DNA of 64,000 nucleotides from Rhodoferax sp. PAMC 29310 (GCF_017948265.1 NZ_CP072852.1:2232001-2296000), one strand, 5' to 3'. Counted from the first letter of the stretch, positions 9,222 through 19,001 are shown. The notes: generated by a model not told the origin, from the letters alone. A program made the numbers and translations.

Positions 9222-9277
9222 TCCCCATCAAAGAAGGGCTGGGTGCCATATGGCACCCAGCCCTTCTTTGATGGGGA
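9222..9277. terminator. 56-bp perfect palindrome, probable bidirectional terminator
   Basis: The sequence is an uninterrupted perfect inverted repeat centred between 9249 and 9250 (ccatatgg at the centre, arms of 28 bp). It lies between the stop codons of the converging glycine-zipper gene (9213) and CsbD-like gene (9284). No long T-run follows on either side. The likely role is shared termination or mRNA 3'-end protection. Confidence 0.8.
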
Positions 9278-9283
9278 ACAGGA

Positions 9284-9490
9284 TTACAGTGATTTACCAG
9301 CCTCTTTGACCGCATCACGGGCCGATTTCACCATTTCCTTGGCATCGCCCAATTTTTCTTCGGCTTGGCTGGCGATCTGCTTTTCCACGCCCTTGATTTC
9401 CTGCGACGGGTTGCCAATGATTTTTCCGGCGGTTTCTTGCACTTTGCCGAGCAGGTCTTTGGCCATGCCCTGGGCTTGATTTTTGTTCAC
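9284..9490 (-). CDS. CsbD-like small stress protein
   Basis: This 68-residue hydrophilic, helical protein has the CsbD pattern (MAKDLLGKVQETAGKIIGN, then a lysine/glutamate-rich amphipathic tail). CsbD proteins are general-stress proteins of unclear function. The start is taken as GTG at 9488-9490 because AAAGGA lies 9 bp upstream; an internal ATG (MAKDLL) would also be possible. It is transcribed away from the membrane-protein gene at 9668, and the dyad at 9587-9600 lies between them. Confidence 0.82.
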   Translation of the reverse strand: MNKNQAQGMAKDLLGKVQETAGKIIGNPSQEIKGVEKQIASQAEEKLGDAKEMVKSARDAVKEAGKSL

Positions 9491-9586
9491 GATATGTGTC
9501 CTTTGATTTGAAAAAGAAATTAACGAAACACATGGGACGTTTGTTGACCCATGTGTGAATGCTAAGAGCCAGATATCAGAGCGTCT

Positions 9587-9600
9587 GTGCGGTGGCGCAC
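9587..9600. promoter_or_regulatory. GTGCG-N4-CGCAC dyad between the CsbD-like and small membrane protein genes
   Basis: Perfect dyad (gtgcg gtgg cgcac), part of a 20-bp block (9581-9600) identical to 8761-8780. It sits 68-81 bp upstream of the gene at 9668 and about 97 bp upstream of the divergent gene at 9490. Confidence 0.6.
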
Positions 9601-9667
9601 CGACGGAACAGACGCCGCGTCGCACACTGCCACTCTCTACAACAACACTTACCAAAGAGGTGTTCTC

Positions 9668-9817
9668 ATGCTTCAAACGCTCGCAATCGTGCTCATCATT
9701 TTGTGGCTCCTAGGCATGGTGTCCTCGTACACCATTGGCGGATTTATTCACATTCTGTTGGTGGTGGCGGTGGTCCTGTTCCTGGTGCGCCTAATCAGCG
9801 GCAACAAAACACTGTAA
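9668..9817 (+). CDS. Tiny membrane protein, lmo0937/DUF5670-like
   Basis: This 49-residue protein has two hydrophobic helices (LAIVLIILWLLGMV and FIHILLVVAVVLFLVRLI) separated by a short SSYTIGG turn, the layout of the lmo0937 family of small inner-membrane proteins. Such proteins are commonly stress-linked and function is unknown. AAAGAGGTGTTCTC sits just upstream of the ATG at 9668. The next small membrane gene starts 12 bp after its stop, so they are probably co-transcribed. Confidence 0.8.
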   Translation: MLQTLAIVLIILWLLGMVSSYTIGGFIHILLVVAVVLFLVRLISGNKTL

Positions 9818-9829
9818 CTGGGGCACACC

Positions 9830-10051
9830 GTGAACAGCATCAAACTCGTTGGCGTCATCTTGATCATGCTGGGCGTGCTGGGCGCCGCCTATGGCGGCTT
9901 TAGCTACACCAAGGCCACTCATGCGGCTGACATCGGTCCGCTGCACCTGGAGGTGATCGAAAAGGAGCGCGTTAACGTCCCGCTCTGGATGGGGCTCGCA
10001 GCCGCAGCCGCTGGCTTGGTACTGGTGGTGGCCGGCTCACGCAAGTCCTGA
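9830..10051 (+). CDS. Small two-helix membrane protein (DUF3185-like)
   Basis: This 73-residue protein starts at GTG (9830) and has two membrane helices (residues about 5-24 and 52-69) around a polar segment with KATHAADIGPLHLEVIEKE. It follows the lmo0937-like gene by 12 bp. I recognise a resemblance to small DUF3185-type proteins only; function is unknown. Confidence 0.7.
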   Translation: MNSIKLVGVILIMLGVLGAAYGGFSYTKATHAADIGPLHLEVIEKERVNVPLWMGLAAAAAGLVLVVAGSRKS

Positions 10052-10084
10052 ACCCGGCAAGGCCCGGCTCCCTGCGGCAAAAGG

Positions 10085-10888
10085 TCAAATGGCCTTCGCC
10101 ACCGTCAGCAGGTAATCCTGGTGAATCACGTTGTCAAAGTGATAGGGCGCGGCCAGCGCTTCAAAGTCGGCGTGGAACTGCGCCAGTTTCTGGGGGTCGC
10201 TGGCTAAATGTTCGACCACCTTTTGCAGCGGGCCGACGGAACGCTCCATGAACACCCGGAAGTGCGGAATGCTGAGCGCGGAAAACCGCATCACGCCGCG
10301 CTCGAAAAACGGGGCCTCGAAGCCTCGACTGAGCCGCTCAGACACAAACGCCGGGTTGCCCCACGGCCCCGGTGGTGCCGCGCCCGGCGGTGGTGGCGGC
10401 ATCTTGCTGCCCACAAACGCCAGCAAACGTCCAACGAAATGCTCGGGCGGCCAGGTGGCAAAGGCCACACGACCACCCGGTTTCAGTACGCGCCGCATCT
10501 CAGCCATGGCCACTTCAGGGCGCGGGGCAAACATGTGGCCAAACTGACTGAGCACCACATCGAACGACGCATCGGCGTAGGGCAGCGCTTCGACATCCCC
10601 TTGGTCCCAGACGATCTCCGGCAATCGTGCGATGGCGGCGTTTTCCCGTGCTTCCTCGATCAACGCCGGGGTGAGGTCGAGCCCGGTGACTCTCCCCCCC
10701 CGGCGCGCGGCCGTGATGGCCAGCACACCGGTGCCGGTACCCACATCCAATACAGACTCACCTGGCGCGATGTTGGCAAAGCGGACCATATGCCCGGCCA
10801 CCGGGGTGGTGAACAGCGCCGTCGGCCCGAACGAGGCCCACATTTCACGCTGACGCTGTTTTAATTCGGCAAAGGGATCGTTGGTCAT
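10085..10888 (-). CDS. Class I SAM-dependent methyltransferase
   Basis: This 267-residue protein has the Rossmann SAM-binding motif I VLDVGTGTGVLAITAARRG at about 44-62, then DQGDVEALPYADASFDVVLSQ and MRRVLKPGGRVAFATWPPE, typical of UbiE/Methyltransf_11-type enzymes. The substrate is unknown. A short proline/glycine loop (PPPPPGAAPPGPWG) precedes the C-terminal part. It is a single gene flanked by unrelated neighbours. Confidence 0.85.
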   Translation of the reverse strand: MTNDPFAELKQRQREMWASFGPTALFTTPVAGHMVRFANIAPGESVLDVGTGTGVLAITAARRGGRVTGLDLTPALIEEARENAAIARLPEIVWDQGDVEALPYADASFDVVLSQFGHMFAPRPEVAMAEMRRVLKPGGRVAFATWPPEHFVGRLLAFVGSKMPPPPPGAAPPGPWGNPAFVSERLSRGFEAPFFERGVMRFSALSIPHFRVFMERSVGPLQKVVEHLASDPQKLAQFHADFEALAAPYHFDNVIHQDYLLTVAKAI

Positions 10889-11039
10889 TGGTTTCTCCTG
10901 AAGTCATAGGAGGGAGACCGGGACCGCATCAAGCGGTCTGAAAGGACGCGTGGCATTCGCGTCAAGCTGCGGTCGGCCAAAAATGATTATGAGCCGCCAT
11001 CCGCGCCAGGGCAATGGGTGGCCATGGCGCGAAAAAGCC

Positions 11040-12512
11040 TTAATCAGCCGGTGAGAAGTCGATAAAGCCGTGCTCCACATCCGTGGACTCCAGCTTGACG
11101 CGCACTTTGGCCCCCACTTTTAATTCGCCCCGCCCACCCATCAGCATGCCTTCGGCGGGCGGCGAGAACACACGAATCCAGACGCCTTCGGCCGCGGTGC
11201 CGGTGACGATTCCATCAAAGCGCTGACCAATGTGCGATTGCAGCAGCAGCGCGGCTTCAGACTTGCGCAGGCGCCGCTCCACCTTGCGGGCGGCGTCTTC
11301 CTGGTGGGTGCAGTGGGTGGCCAGCACGCCCAGTTCGGTGGGGGTGTAAGGCGACGCCTCATCCGCCAACGCAGCCTTCAGCAGGCGCGAAGTGATCAGG
11401 TCGGGGAAGCGCCGATTGGGCGCGGTGGAGTGGGTGTAGTCCTGCACGGCCAGGCCAAAATGGCCCACGGGCAATTGACCAGCGGACTCGACCACGTATT
11501 CGCCCGACCCCATCAATTTAACAATGACCAGCGACAGGTCAGGAAAGCGCTCGGGGTCAATGCGCCGGCGTTTGGCCAAAAAATCTTCCAAGGCCTTGGA
11601 GTCCGGCTGGTGCGGCAGGGTCTCGCCCAGCTCTCGTGCCACCGACACTATGCGCAACCAGCGCTCAGGGGAGCGAACCACCCGGCGCAGCGAGACACCG
11701 CCTTGCGCTGCCAGGTAGCGGGCGGTGCAGCCGTTGGTGGCAATCATCACCTCTTCAATCAACTGGCGGGCGCGGTTTTGCACTTGCTGGACCAAGTCCA
11801 CCACCTTGTCACCATCAAAGACGGCGCGGGGCTGAACGGATTCAAATTCCAGCGCGCCTTCTTGTCGGCGGCGGGCACGCATTTGCTGGGCCAGCGCGTC
11901 CTGGGTGCGCAACTGGGCTTCCATGCCCGCAACGACCTTGGCCGCTTCGGGCAAGTCACCCTGCCCATCAATCCAGGCGCTGACGGCGTCGTAGGCCAAC
12001 TGCGCCTTGTTGTGGACTTTGGCGCGGTACACCGTGGAGCCGGCCAGCGAGGCATCGGCATTGAACACCATCTCGGTGACCATCGCCAGTCGGTCCACAC
12101 CGAAGTTGAGCGAGGTCAGGTCGGTGGACAGGCGCTCGGGCAACATGGGGAAAATGACGGCCGAGGTATAGACCGAGGTGGTGTTGATCAACGCGTGGTC
12201 GTCAATGGGTGTGCCTTTTTTGACCATCGCGTCCACATCAGCAATCGCCACCCACAGGCGTACCGCGCCTTTGTCCAAGACTTCGCACACGGTGAGCTGG
12301 TCCAGGTCGCGGGAGTCGTCGTTGTCAATCGAGCACCAGAGCAATTGGGTGAGGTCCCGAATGTGCGAACCGGCCTCATCGCTGGGCCCGGTGATGCCGG
12401 CCAACTGGCGTTCCACCCCCGCAGAAAAGTCAGGTTCCAGGCCACGCTCGGTCATGGCCTGGGTGGCGATACGAACGAGATCAACGCGGTGGTGAAGGCT
12501 TTTGGTGTTCAT
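11040..12512 (-). CDS. RNB-domain exoribonuclease (RNase II/R family)
   Basis: This 490-residue protein contains the RNB catalytic domain. The acidic active-site cluster SIDNDDSRDLDQ lies near residue 65, followed by PMLPERLSTDLTSLN, and the C-terminal RNB motif YTHSTAPNRRFPDL. A small S1-like domain may close the protein (FDGIVTGTAAEGVWIRV). It lacks the N-terminal cold-shock domains of full-length RNase R, so it is the short RNB-type hydrolase common in Burkholderiales, expected to degrade RNA 3'-5'. The start is uncertain (ATG at 12512 or 12527; neither has a strong ribosome site). Confidence 0.85.
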   Translation of the reverse strand: MNTKSLHHRVDLVRIATQAMTERGLEPDFSAGVERQLAGITGPSDEAGSHIRDLTQLLWCSIDNDDSRDLDQLTVCEVLDKGAVRLWVAIADVDAMVKKGTPIDDHALINTTSVYTSAVIFPMLPERLSTDLTSLNFGVDRLAMVTEMVFNADASLAGSTVYRAKVHNKAQLAYDAVSAWIDGQGDLPEAAKVVAGMEAQLRTQDALAQQMRARRRQEGALEFESVQPRAVFDGDKVVDLVQQVQNRARQLIEEVMIATNGCTARYLAAQGGVSLRRVVRSPERWLRIVSVARELGETLPHQPDSKALEDFLAKRRRIDPERFPDLSLVIVKLMGSGEYVVESAGQLPVGHFGLAVQDYTHSTAPNRRFPDLITSRLLKAALADEASPYTPTELGVLATHCTHQEDAARKVERRLRKSEAALLLQSHIGQRFDGIVTGTAAEGVWIRVFSPPAEGMLMGGRGELKVGAKVRVKLESTDVEHGFIDFSPAD

Positions 12513-12782
12513 GGGGTCAATATACATCTGGCGCTTGTTTGACGCACCAAGTGCTATTTATTTAGTAGCTACTCCCGAATACACCACAAGGGGAATAGCT
12601 ATAAAAGATCATAAATTGTGCTCTACCACCCGGCGACTGACCTCCAGGCCGGGAAGTTCGTGCAGTCGCGTCTTAACTGCGTTATTCGGCGTAATTGGCA
12701 TTGATTTAGCAATAAAACTGCGCACGACTTGCAGGATGATTGGGTTTACTGCATTGACACACATCAAGAACGAGGACACACC

Positions 12783-13859
12783 ATGGCTGATTTATTTGAA
12801 AACCCGATGGGCCTGATGGGCTTTGAATTCGTCGAGTTCGCCTCGCCCACCGCTGGCGTGCTGGAACCCGTTTTTGAGCGCATGGGCTTCACCTTGGTGG
12901 CCAAGCACCGCTCCAAAGACGTGGTGCTGTACCGCCAGGGCGACATCAACTTCATCGTCAACCGCGAACCCAAAAGCGTGGCGGGTTACTTTTCAGCCGA
13001 ACACGGCCCCTCGGCCTGTGGCATGGCGTTTCGCGTCAAGGATTCCCAACACGCTTACAAGCGCGCTTTGGAATTGGGCGCACAACCCATCGAGATCAAA
13101 ACCGGCCCCATGGAGCTGAACCTGCCTGCCATCAAAGGCATTGGCGGCGCACCGCTGTACCTGATTGACCGCTTTGAAGACGGCAAGTCGATTTACGACA
13201 TTGACTTTGACTTCATTGAGGGGGTGGACCGCCACCCTGTGGGCCATGGCCTGAAACTCATCGACCACCTGACGCACAACGTGTACCGCGGGCGCATGGC
13301 GTTCTGGGCCAACTTCTACGAGCGTTTGTTCAACTTCCGCGAAATCCGTTTCTTTGACATCCAGGGCGAGTACACCGGCCTGACCTCCAAGGCGCTCACC
13401 GCGCCCGACGGCAAGATTCGCATCCCGCTGAACGAGGAATCACGCCAGGGCGGCGGGCAGATCGAAGAGTATTTGATGAAGTTCAACGGCGAGGGCATTC
13501 AGCACATCGCCTTGATCTGTGACAACCTGATCGAGACCGTGGACAAACTGGCGCTGGCCGGCGTACCGCTGATGAGCGCGCCCAACGAGAGCTATTACGA
13601 GATGTTGGAAGGTCGCCTGCCCGGCCACGGCCAGCCCGTGCCCCAGTTGCAAACTCGCGGCATTCTGATGGATGGCAGCACCGAAGGCGGCACACCGCGC
13701 CTGCTGCTGCAAATCTTCTCCGAAACCCAGCTCGGCCCCGTCTTCTTCGAGTTCATCCAGCGCGCCGGCGATGATGGCTTTGGCGAAGGCAACTTCAAGG
13801 CGCTGTTCGAGTCTCTGGAGCGCGACCAGATTCGGCGCGGCGCGTTGGAACAACCTTAA
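12783..13859 (+). CDS. hpd: 4-Hydroxyphenylpyruvate dioxygenase
   Basis: This 358-residue Fe(II) enzyme converts 4-hydroxyphenylpyruvate to homogentisate in tyrosine catabolism. It shows the two vicinal-oxygen-chelate halves. The expected iron ligands are seen in the C-terminal half: His in [12 protein letters not shown], His in [10 protein letters not shown] and Glu in VFFEFIQR. The length matches bacterial HPPD. The start at 12783 follows GAGGACACACC. The gene is monocistronic here; no homogentisate genes are adjacent. A dispersed repeat follows immediately. Confidence 0.96.
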   Translation: MADLFENPMGLMGFEFVEFASPTAGVLEPVFERMGFTLVAKHRSKDVVLYRQGDINFIVNREPKSVAGYFSAEHGPSACGMAFRVKDSQHAYKRALELGAQPIEIKTGPMELNLPAIKGIGGAPLYLIDRFEDGKSIYDIDFDFIEGVDRHPVGHGLKLIDHLTHNVYRGRMAFWANFYERLFNFREIRFFDIQGEYTGLTSKALTAPDGKIRIPLNEESRQGGGQIEEYLMKFNGEGIQHIALICDNLIETVDKLALAGVPLMSAPNESYYEMLEGRLPGHGQPVPQLQTRGILMDGSTEGGTPRLLLQIFSETQLGPVFFEFIQRAGDDGFGEGNFKALFESLERDQIRRGALEQP

Positions 13860-13945
13860 AAGCTACACAAACGCTTCAAAAACAATAGCTGCTTCCGCAT
13901 GTGCAGCGGGGGCTAGCGCCCCAAAAGACCTAAAAGTTTTCAAAC
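13857..13945. repeat. Dispersed intergenic repeat, copy 1
   Basis: The element contains AATAGCTGCTTCCGCA, a spacer and GGGGGCTAGCGCCCCAAAAG. It aligns with copies at 17911 and 23113 and is of the kind often seen between genes in Comamonadaceae. The GGGGGCTAGCGCCCC part can form a hairpin, so it may also end hpd transcription. Confidence 0.6.
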
Positions 13946-14026
13946 CCGGGCGAGGCGGCCCTTTGGATGACTTTTAGGTTCTCAAGGGTTTTGGCCGCGG
14001 CGACCTGCCCCGCGGCCCCTAGGGGG

Positions 14027-16608
14027 TCACGCCGGCATCGCGGCGTCGCGGCGCTTTCGCTGGCGCAGCACAACCCAGCCGATCAGCGCCAATGCCGGCA
14101 AGAACATCCATTCCCTGGCCGGGTTGTCACTGGGCACTTCGACCGCCTCAATCTGAAAACCCGCTTCAACACCCTGTTTCGCAGCGCGACTGCCGAAGTT
14201 GACCTCGCTGACAGTGAAGCCTGTATCAGTGCGTTCCATGTGCACGCCGCTGTCGAGCAGGCGCTGCGTGGCGTCCGCCGCTTGTGGGCCCAGCGGCAAC
14301 ACCACGCCCAGCTTGACTGAGCGGCCCTCCAGGGTGATGCCGCGCAGAAACACGTGCATCTGCGCGCCGTCTGGCGCCTGCGCGATGGCGGCCACAACCG
14401 CGTCACCCTGCAGTTTTCGGTACGGAGCGCACAAGGGGTCCATGAACAGTCCCGGGTAAAACAGCATGAACACTGACAGCAACATCACCAGGCGTTCGAG
14501 GGTGGTGCTACGCACGATCAGCCACGCTTGATTGACCGAGATGAAGGCAAAGCCCGCCAGCGTCGCACTGGCCAGCGTGAGCAGGGTGTGCCCGATCCCA
14601 CTGACGCCGATCAACAGTAGTTGCGGGTTCAGCACGAACATGAAGGGCAACAGGACCATACGCATCGAGTAGCGAAACGCAACCAGTCCAGTGCGAAACG
14701 GATTGGCGTGCGCGATGCTGGCGGCCGCATAAGAGGCGAGGCCAATCGGTGGCGTGATGTCGGCCATCAATCCGAAATAGAACACGAACAGATGGGCCGC
14801 GATCAAGGGCACGAGCAAGCCGTTTTGGGCGCCGATGCCAACAATCACCGGCGCCATCAGCGACGACACCACGATGTAGCTGGCCGTGGTGGGCAGACCC
14901 GTTCCCAACACCAGGCAGATCAGGGCCACCAGCGAGAGCATGGCCACGATGTTGCCACCGGACAAGGCGGTGACCAGGTCGGTCATCACCAGCCCGATGC
15001 CGGTCAGCGTGATGGTGCCCACGATGATGCCGGCGGTTGCGGTGGCGATGGCGACCGTGACCATGTTGCGCGCCCCGGCGACCAGTCCGTCGACCAGATC
15101 CTGCGCACCCTGCCAGGCCGATGCAACCTTGTTCGGCTCGCCGCGAAACCAGGCGCGCAGCGGGCGCTGGGTGAGCACAATAAAAGCCAGGAACAAGGTA
15201 GCCCAGAAGGCGGCACGTATCGGCGAGAGTTGTTCGATCACCAGGTTCCAAATCAAGGCGCCGACCGGCAGCACGAAATACAGGCCCGACCGCAGGGTCG
15301 GCCCAATCTCCGGTATGCGGGCAATGGCTACGTCGGCCGTGTCCAGCACGTCGGCAAAGGGGGCGCTGGCGCGCAGCAGAAGCAGGTAGGCGAGCAGCAA
15401 AAGAGCGGCCATGACGGCGAACGACTGCCGTGGCACGAGCAAGTGCGTCACCGCAGCCAGAATGGACACCAGCGCCAGCACCGAGGCGATGCCGACAAAG
15501 CCCAGCGAGAAATTGCTGACCGACTGCTGCCAGCGGGGAATGTGGCGCCGTGGCAGACCGCGCATATCCGCCTTGACCGCCTCCAGGTGCACGATGTAAA
15601 GCAGGCCGAGGTAAGAAACCATGGCCGAGATCAGCGCATGCTTGAGCACCTCAATGTAGGACACGCCGACATACTCCACCATCAGGAACGCCGCCGCCCC
15701 CATGACTGGCGGCATCACCTGGCCGTTGACGGAGGCCGCGACCTCGATGGCGGCGGCCTTCTCGGCCGGGTAGCCGACGCGCTTGATCAGCGGAATGGTC
15801 AGCGGCCGGTGGTCACCACGTTGGTGATGGACGAGCCGGAGATCATGCCGGTGACGGCCAACGCCACCACCGCCGCCTTGGCCGGGCCGCCGCGCAAGTG
15901 TCCAAGCAGGGCCACGGCACAGCGGATGAAATAGCTACCGGCGCCTGCGGTCTCAAGCAAGGCGCCGAACAGAACAAAAAGGAAGATCAGACCCGCCGAG
16001 ACCCCAAGCGCCACGCCGGACACCCCTTCGGTGCTCAGCCACAGGTGGCTCATGGCCTTGCCGAAGGAGGCGCCCTTGTGCGCAATCAGGTCCGGCATGT
16101 GTTCGCCCAAAAAGACATAGGCCAGCAGGACCAGTGCCAGCCCGACCATCGGCAGACCGAGCACCCGGCGAGTGGCTTCGAGCAGCAACAACATGCCAAG
16201 CCCTGCCGAGCCGATTTCGAACACCGTCGCAGCGCCTGTGTGGGCGCTGACGGAGGTATAGAACAGTGCCAGAAAACCCGCACTGAAGGCGGCCAGCACC
16301 GCCAGCACAAGATCCAGTAGCGGGACGCGATCCTCAGAGGCGCGACTGGAGGCCGGATAGGCCAGGAACGCCAGCAGCACGGCGAAGCCCAGATGCAGCG
16401 ACCGGATGCGGGCCTGGTTCATGAACAGCCCGAGCATTTCCGGCAAGGGCGAGGCGATCCACAGCTGAAAGGCCGACCAGGTCAGACCGATCAGCACCAG
16501 CCAGGTCGCCATTTGCCCCTGGGGCCGGCGCAGGCCCATGGCGATCTGGGTGGTTTCTATGCGCGCACCAAGCGTCGGCGCGGTGCCATCTTCGCGGGAT
16601 TCACTCAT
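14027..16608 (-). pseudogene. TRAP transporter 4TM/12TM fused permease (TAXI type), frameshifted
   Basis: This is a fused TRAP permease (DctQ-like plus DctM-like) for solute uptake across the inner membrane. The N-terminal frame (start ATG 16608, MSESREDG) ends at 15799 with VTGMISGSSITNVVTTGR. The next frame resumes with TIPLIKRVGYPAEKAAAIE, QVMPPVMGAAAFLM and many membrane helices to 14027. Only five bases (15800-15804) lie where two codons are expected, so one base is missing. A later PDZ-like tail (AAKQGVEAGFQIEAVEV) is intact. No TAXI binding protein is adjacent. A sequencing error is possible, but a real frameshift fits the other broken genes nearby. Confidence 0.82.
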
Positions 16609-16831
16609 GTGCCTATCAAGCCTTTGCACGGCACAGTGGGGCCGATGATCTGTTGCTGAAGCCAAGCGTCCGATGGTTTCTGTAGCCAGTATCCCAGCGG
16701 GATCGCCGCAGGGTCAAGCGCTGCCCGGTCAACCCCGCTATTCGAGCCATAGCGACCGCCCTCCCCGTGGGGCCGGCGCGACAAAAGCCTGAAGCAACCT
16801 CAGGAAATTGGAAGGACGGGACAATTGAGAC

Positions 16832-17842
16832 ATGGATTCACTCTCACAACTTGCGCTTGGCGCTGCGGTCGGCGTCGCGACGATGGGCCGGCGCACCGCG
16901 ATCTGGAAGGCGGCGCTATGGGGTGCAGTGGCCGGCACCTTGCCCGACCTCGACGTCTTCATTGACCATGGCGACCCGGTGCGCAATATGGTGCTACACC
17001 GCGCCGAGACCCATTCGCTGTTCTGGCTGACGCTGTTTTCGCTGCCATTGGCCGCGCTCGTGGCGCGCCTGCATGGGCAGTGGGCCATCTGGCAGCGCTG
17101 GTGGTTGGCCCTGTGGCTGGCGCTGGTGACCCACCCGCTGCTCGACACGATGACGGTGTATGGCACGCAGCTCGCGTTGCCGTTCTCCGAACATCCCTTT
17201 GGCGTGGGCAGTATATTCATCATCGACCCCTTGTACACGCTGCCGCTGCTTGTGGGAGCGGGTTGGGCACTGGCGGCACGCGGTCGTGCGGGGGGCCTGC
17301 ATGCCAACGCTCTGGGTCTGTTGCTGAGCACCGCCTACCTGGCCTGGGGCGTGGTGGCACAGCAGCATGTCGAGCGCATTGCACGCGAGTCGCTGGCGCG
17401 CCAAGGCATTGTGGCCGAGCAGTTGCTGGTCACGCCGGCCCCGCTTAACACCTTGTTGTGGCGTGTCGTGGCGATGTCCGGGGCGCATTACCACGAAGGC
17501 TTCTATTCCTTGTTGGATGCCGAGCCGACCGTGCATTTTGATCCCTTCGACCGGGGCCAGTCGCTGGCGGGCGAACTGCAGAACCTGGACAGTGTGCGTC
17601 GCATCGCCGCCTTCAGCCATGGCTTCTACAAGTTGGAGCAGGCCGGTACGCAGTTGCTCATTAGCGATCTGCGCATGGGTCAAGAGCCGGCTTACGCCTT
17701 CCGCTTCGTCGTGGCCGAGCGGCACAGCCCCTTGCAGATTTTGGAGCGACCGGTGCAGCAAAGCGCGCGGATCGATCTGGCGCGGGGTCTGCCCTGGTTG
17801 TGGCGGCGCATGCTGGGTGACCCTTTGCCCCCCCCACGCTGA
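16832..17842 (+). CDS. Membrane-bound metal-dependent hydrolase, YdjM/DUF457-like
   Basis: This 336-residue inner-membrane protein begins MDSLSQLALGAAVG. It has the family's conserved polar residues near membrane segments (TLPDLDVFIDHGDP, HRAETHSLFW, THPLLDTMTVYG), probable metal ligands of the YdjM/YfhO-like 'metal-dependent hydrolase' family. The C-terminal 150 residues are soluble. Substrate and reaction are unknown. The ATG at 16832 is preceded by GGAAGGACGGGACAATTGAGAC with a plausible ribosome site. It is divergent from the broken TRAP permease. Confidence 0.8.
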   Translation: MDSLSQLALGAAVGVATMGRRTAIWKAALWGAVAGTLPDLDVFIDHGDPVRNMVLHRAETHSLFWLTLFSLPLAALVARLHGQWAIWQRWWLALWLALVTHPLLDTMTVYGTQLALPFSEHPFGVGSIFIIDPLYTLPLLVGAGWALAARGRAGGLHANALGLLLSTAYLAWGVVAQQHVERIARESLARQGIVAEQLLVTPAPLNTLLWRVVAMSGAHYHEGFYSLLDAEPTVHFDPFDRGQSLAGELQNLDSVRRIAAFSHGFYKLEQAGTQLLISDLRMGQEPAYAFRFVVAERHSPLQILERPVQQSARIDLARGLPWLWRRMLGDPLPPPR

Positions 17843-17910
17843 CCGTCAACCGCCACGACAGAAGGACTGCGGCCCATCGGATGATGGCCTCGGTGGGGGT
17901 ATTTTATTTA

Positions 17911-17968
17911 CTTTAAAATTGATAGCAACTTCCGCAGGATCGACGGGCGCTAGAGGCCTAAAAGGCTT
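17911..17968. repeat. Dispersed intergenic repeat, copy 2
   Basis: GATAGCAACTTCCGCA, a spacer and GGGCGCTAGAGGCCTAAAAG align with copy 1 at 13857. The copy lies between the hydrolase and the rhodanese genes. Confidence 0.6.
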
Positions 17969-18035
17969 CGAAAACTCCAACCAAGCAGAGGGGCGACCTT
18001 AAAATGATCACCTCTCTTTCGCGCCCCAACCTGCC

Positions 18036-19001
18036 TTGAATTCCCCTGACTTTTTTCGCGACGACTTGCCCCGTGGGCAGTATCTGGTCACTCCAATCTG
18101 GCTGGCTCGCTTGCAGCAGCGCCAGGCGGTTCCCGCGCCGCCCGTCTCTCACTGGCGCTTGTTTGAGGTGGGTTGCGGTGCACCCACTGCGTTTCAAGCC
18201 AGTCACATTCCCGGCGCGGGCTACCTGGACACCGAATGCCTGGAGACGATTCCCTTCTGGAACAAGGTCGACGACACCCTGTTGGTGAACTACCTGCTGG
18301 CCTGCGGCATTGCGCAGGACATCACGGTGGTGCTGTACGGCCGCCCCGGCCCTGCTGCGGCACGCGCCGCGCATTTGATGATGGTGGCTGGTGTGCAAGA
18401 CGTGCGACTACTGGATGGCGGCCTCACGGCCTGGTTGCGCGCAGGCTTACCCGTGGCCAGCGGCGATGCCCATCACTACCTGCGTGCACCCCACTTTGGC
18501 CGAGCCTGCTCGGCGAACCCACAGTGGCTGGTTGATCTGGCAAAAGCCAAATCCCTGTCCCAAGACAGCACCGCCACGCTGGTCAGCATTCGCACCTGGG
18601 CCGAGTTCAGCGGCCAGACTTCGGGCTACCCCTACATTGCCAGCCCCGGCGACATTCCCGGCGCCCGCTGGGGCCGCGCCGGTGTGGACGGCGATGTGAA
18701 CAGCATGAGCGACTTTCTGAAGAGCGACGGCACGATGAAGGCGGCCCATGAGATCACCGCGATGTGGCGCGAACATGGCATTGAGAGCCACCGGCCCACC
18801 GTGTTTTCCTGCGGCACCGGGTGGCGCGCCTCTTTGGCGTTCTTCTATGCTTGGGTGATGGGCTGGGAGCAGATTGCCGTGTTTGACGGCGGCTGGTTTG
18901 AATGGAGCAGCGTCTACCCGCCCAACCCGGATCAGACTAGCGTGAACGGGCCTTCGGTGGCCTGCCGAACCGGGCGAATCTCATCAGGTTTGTCGGGCTG
19001 A
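18036..19001 (+). CDS. Tandem-rhodanese sulfurtransferase
   Basis: This protein of 321 residues starts at TTG (18036) and has two rhodanese domains. The C-terminal domain carries the active-site cysteine C259 in FSCGTGWRAS, the loop that takes up sulfane sulfur. In the N-terminal domain the equivalent position is Tyr101 (VVLYGRPG), so only one domain is catalytic, as in most tandem rhodaneses. Donor and acceptor are unknown. The 3' end overlaps the convergent M48 peptidase gene by 70 bp, so the last 23 residues (VACRTGRISSG...) may be an extension created by a lost stop. Confidence 0.85.
   Translation: MNSPDFFRDDLPRGQYLVTPIWLARLQQRQAVPAPPVSHWRLFEVGCGAPTAFQASHIPGAGYLDTECLETIPFWNKVDDTLLVNYLLACGIAQDITVVLYGRPGPAAARAAHLMMVAGVQDVRLLDGGLTAWLRAGLPVASGDAHHYLRAPHFGRACSANPQWLVDLAKAKSLSQDSTATLVSIRTWAEFSGQTSGYPYIASPGDIPGARWGRAGVDGDVNSMSDFLKSDGTMKAAHEITAMWREHGIESHRPTVFSCGTGWRASLAFFYAWVMGWEQIAVFDGGWFEWSSVYPPNPDQTSVNGPSVACRTGRISSGLSG

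Noticed and set aside
11232..12542. 436-codon plus-strand open frame opposite the RNB ribonuclease
   Set aside because: Shadow frame: the minus-strand protein has the RNB active-site residues and the plus-strand product is low-complexity.
14621..15934. 437-codon plus-strand open frame across the broken TRAP permease
   Set aside because: Gln/His/Arg-rich shadow translation without motifs; the minus strand shows the permease.
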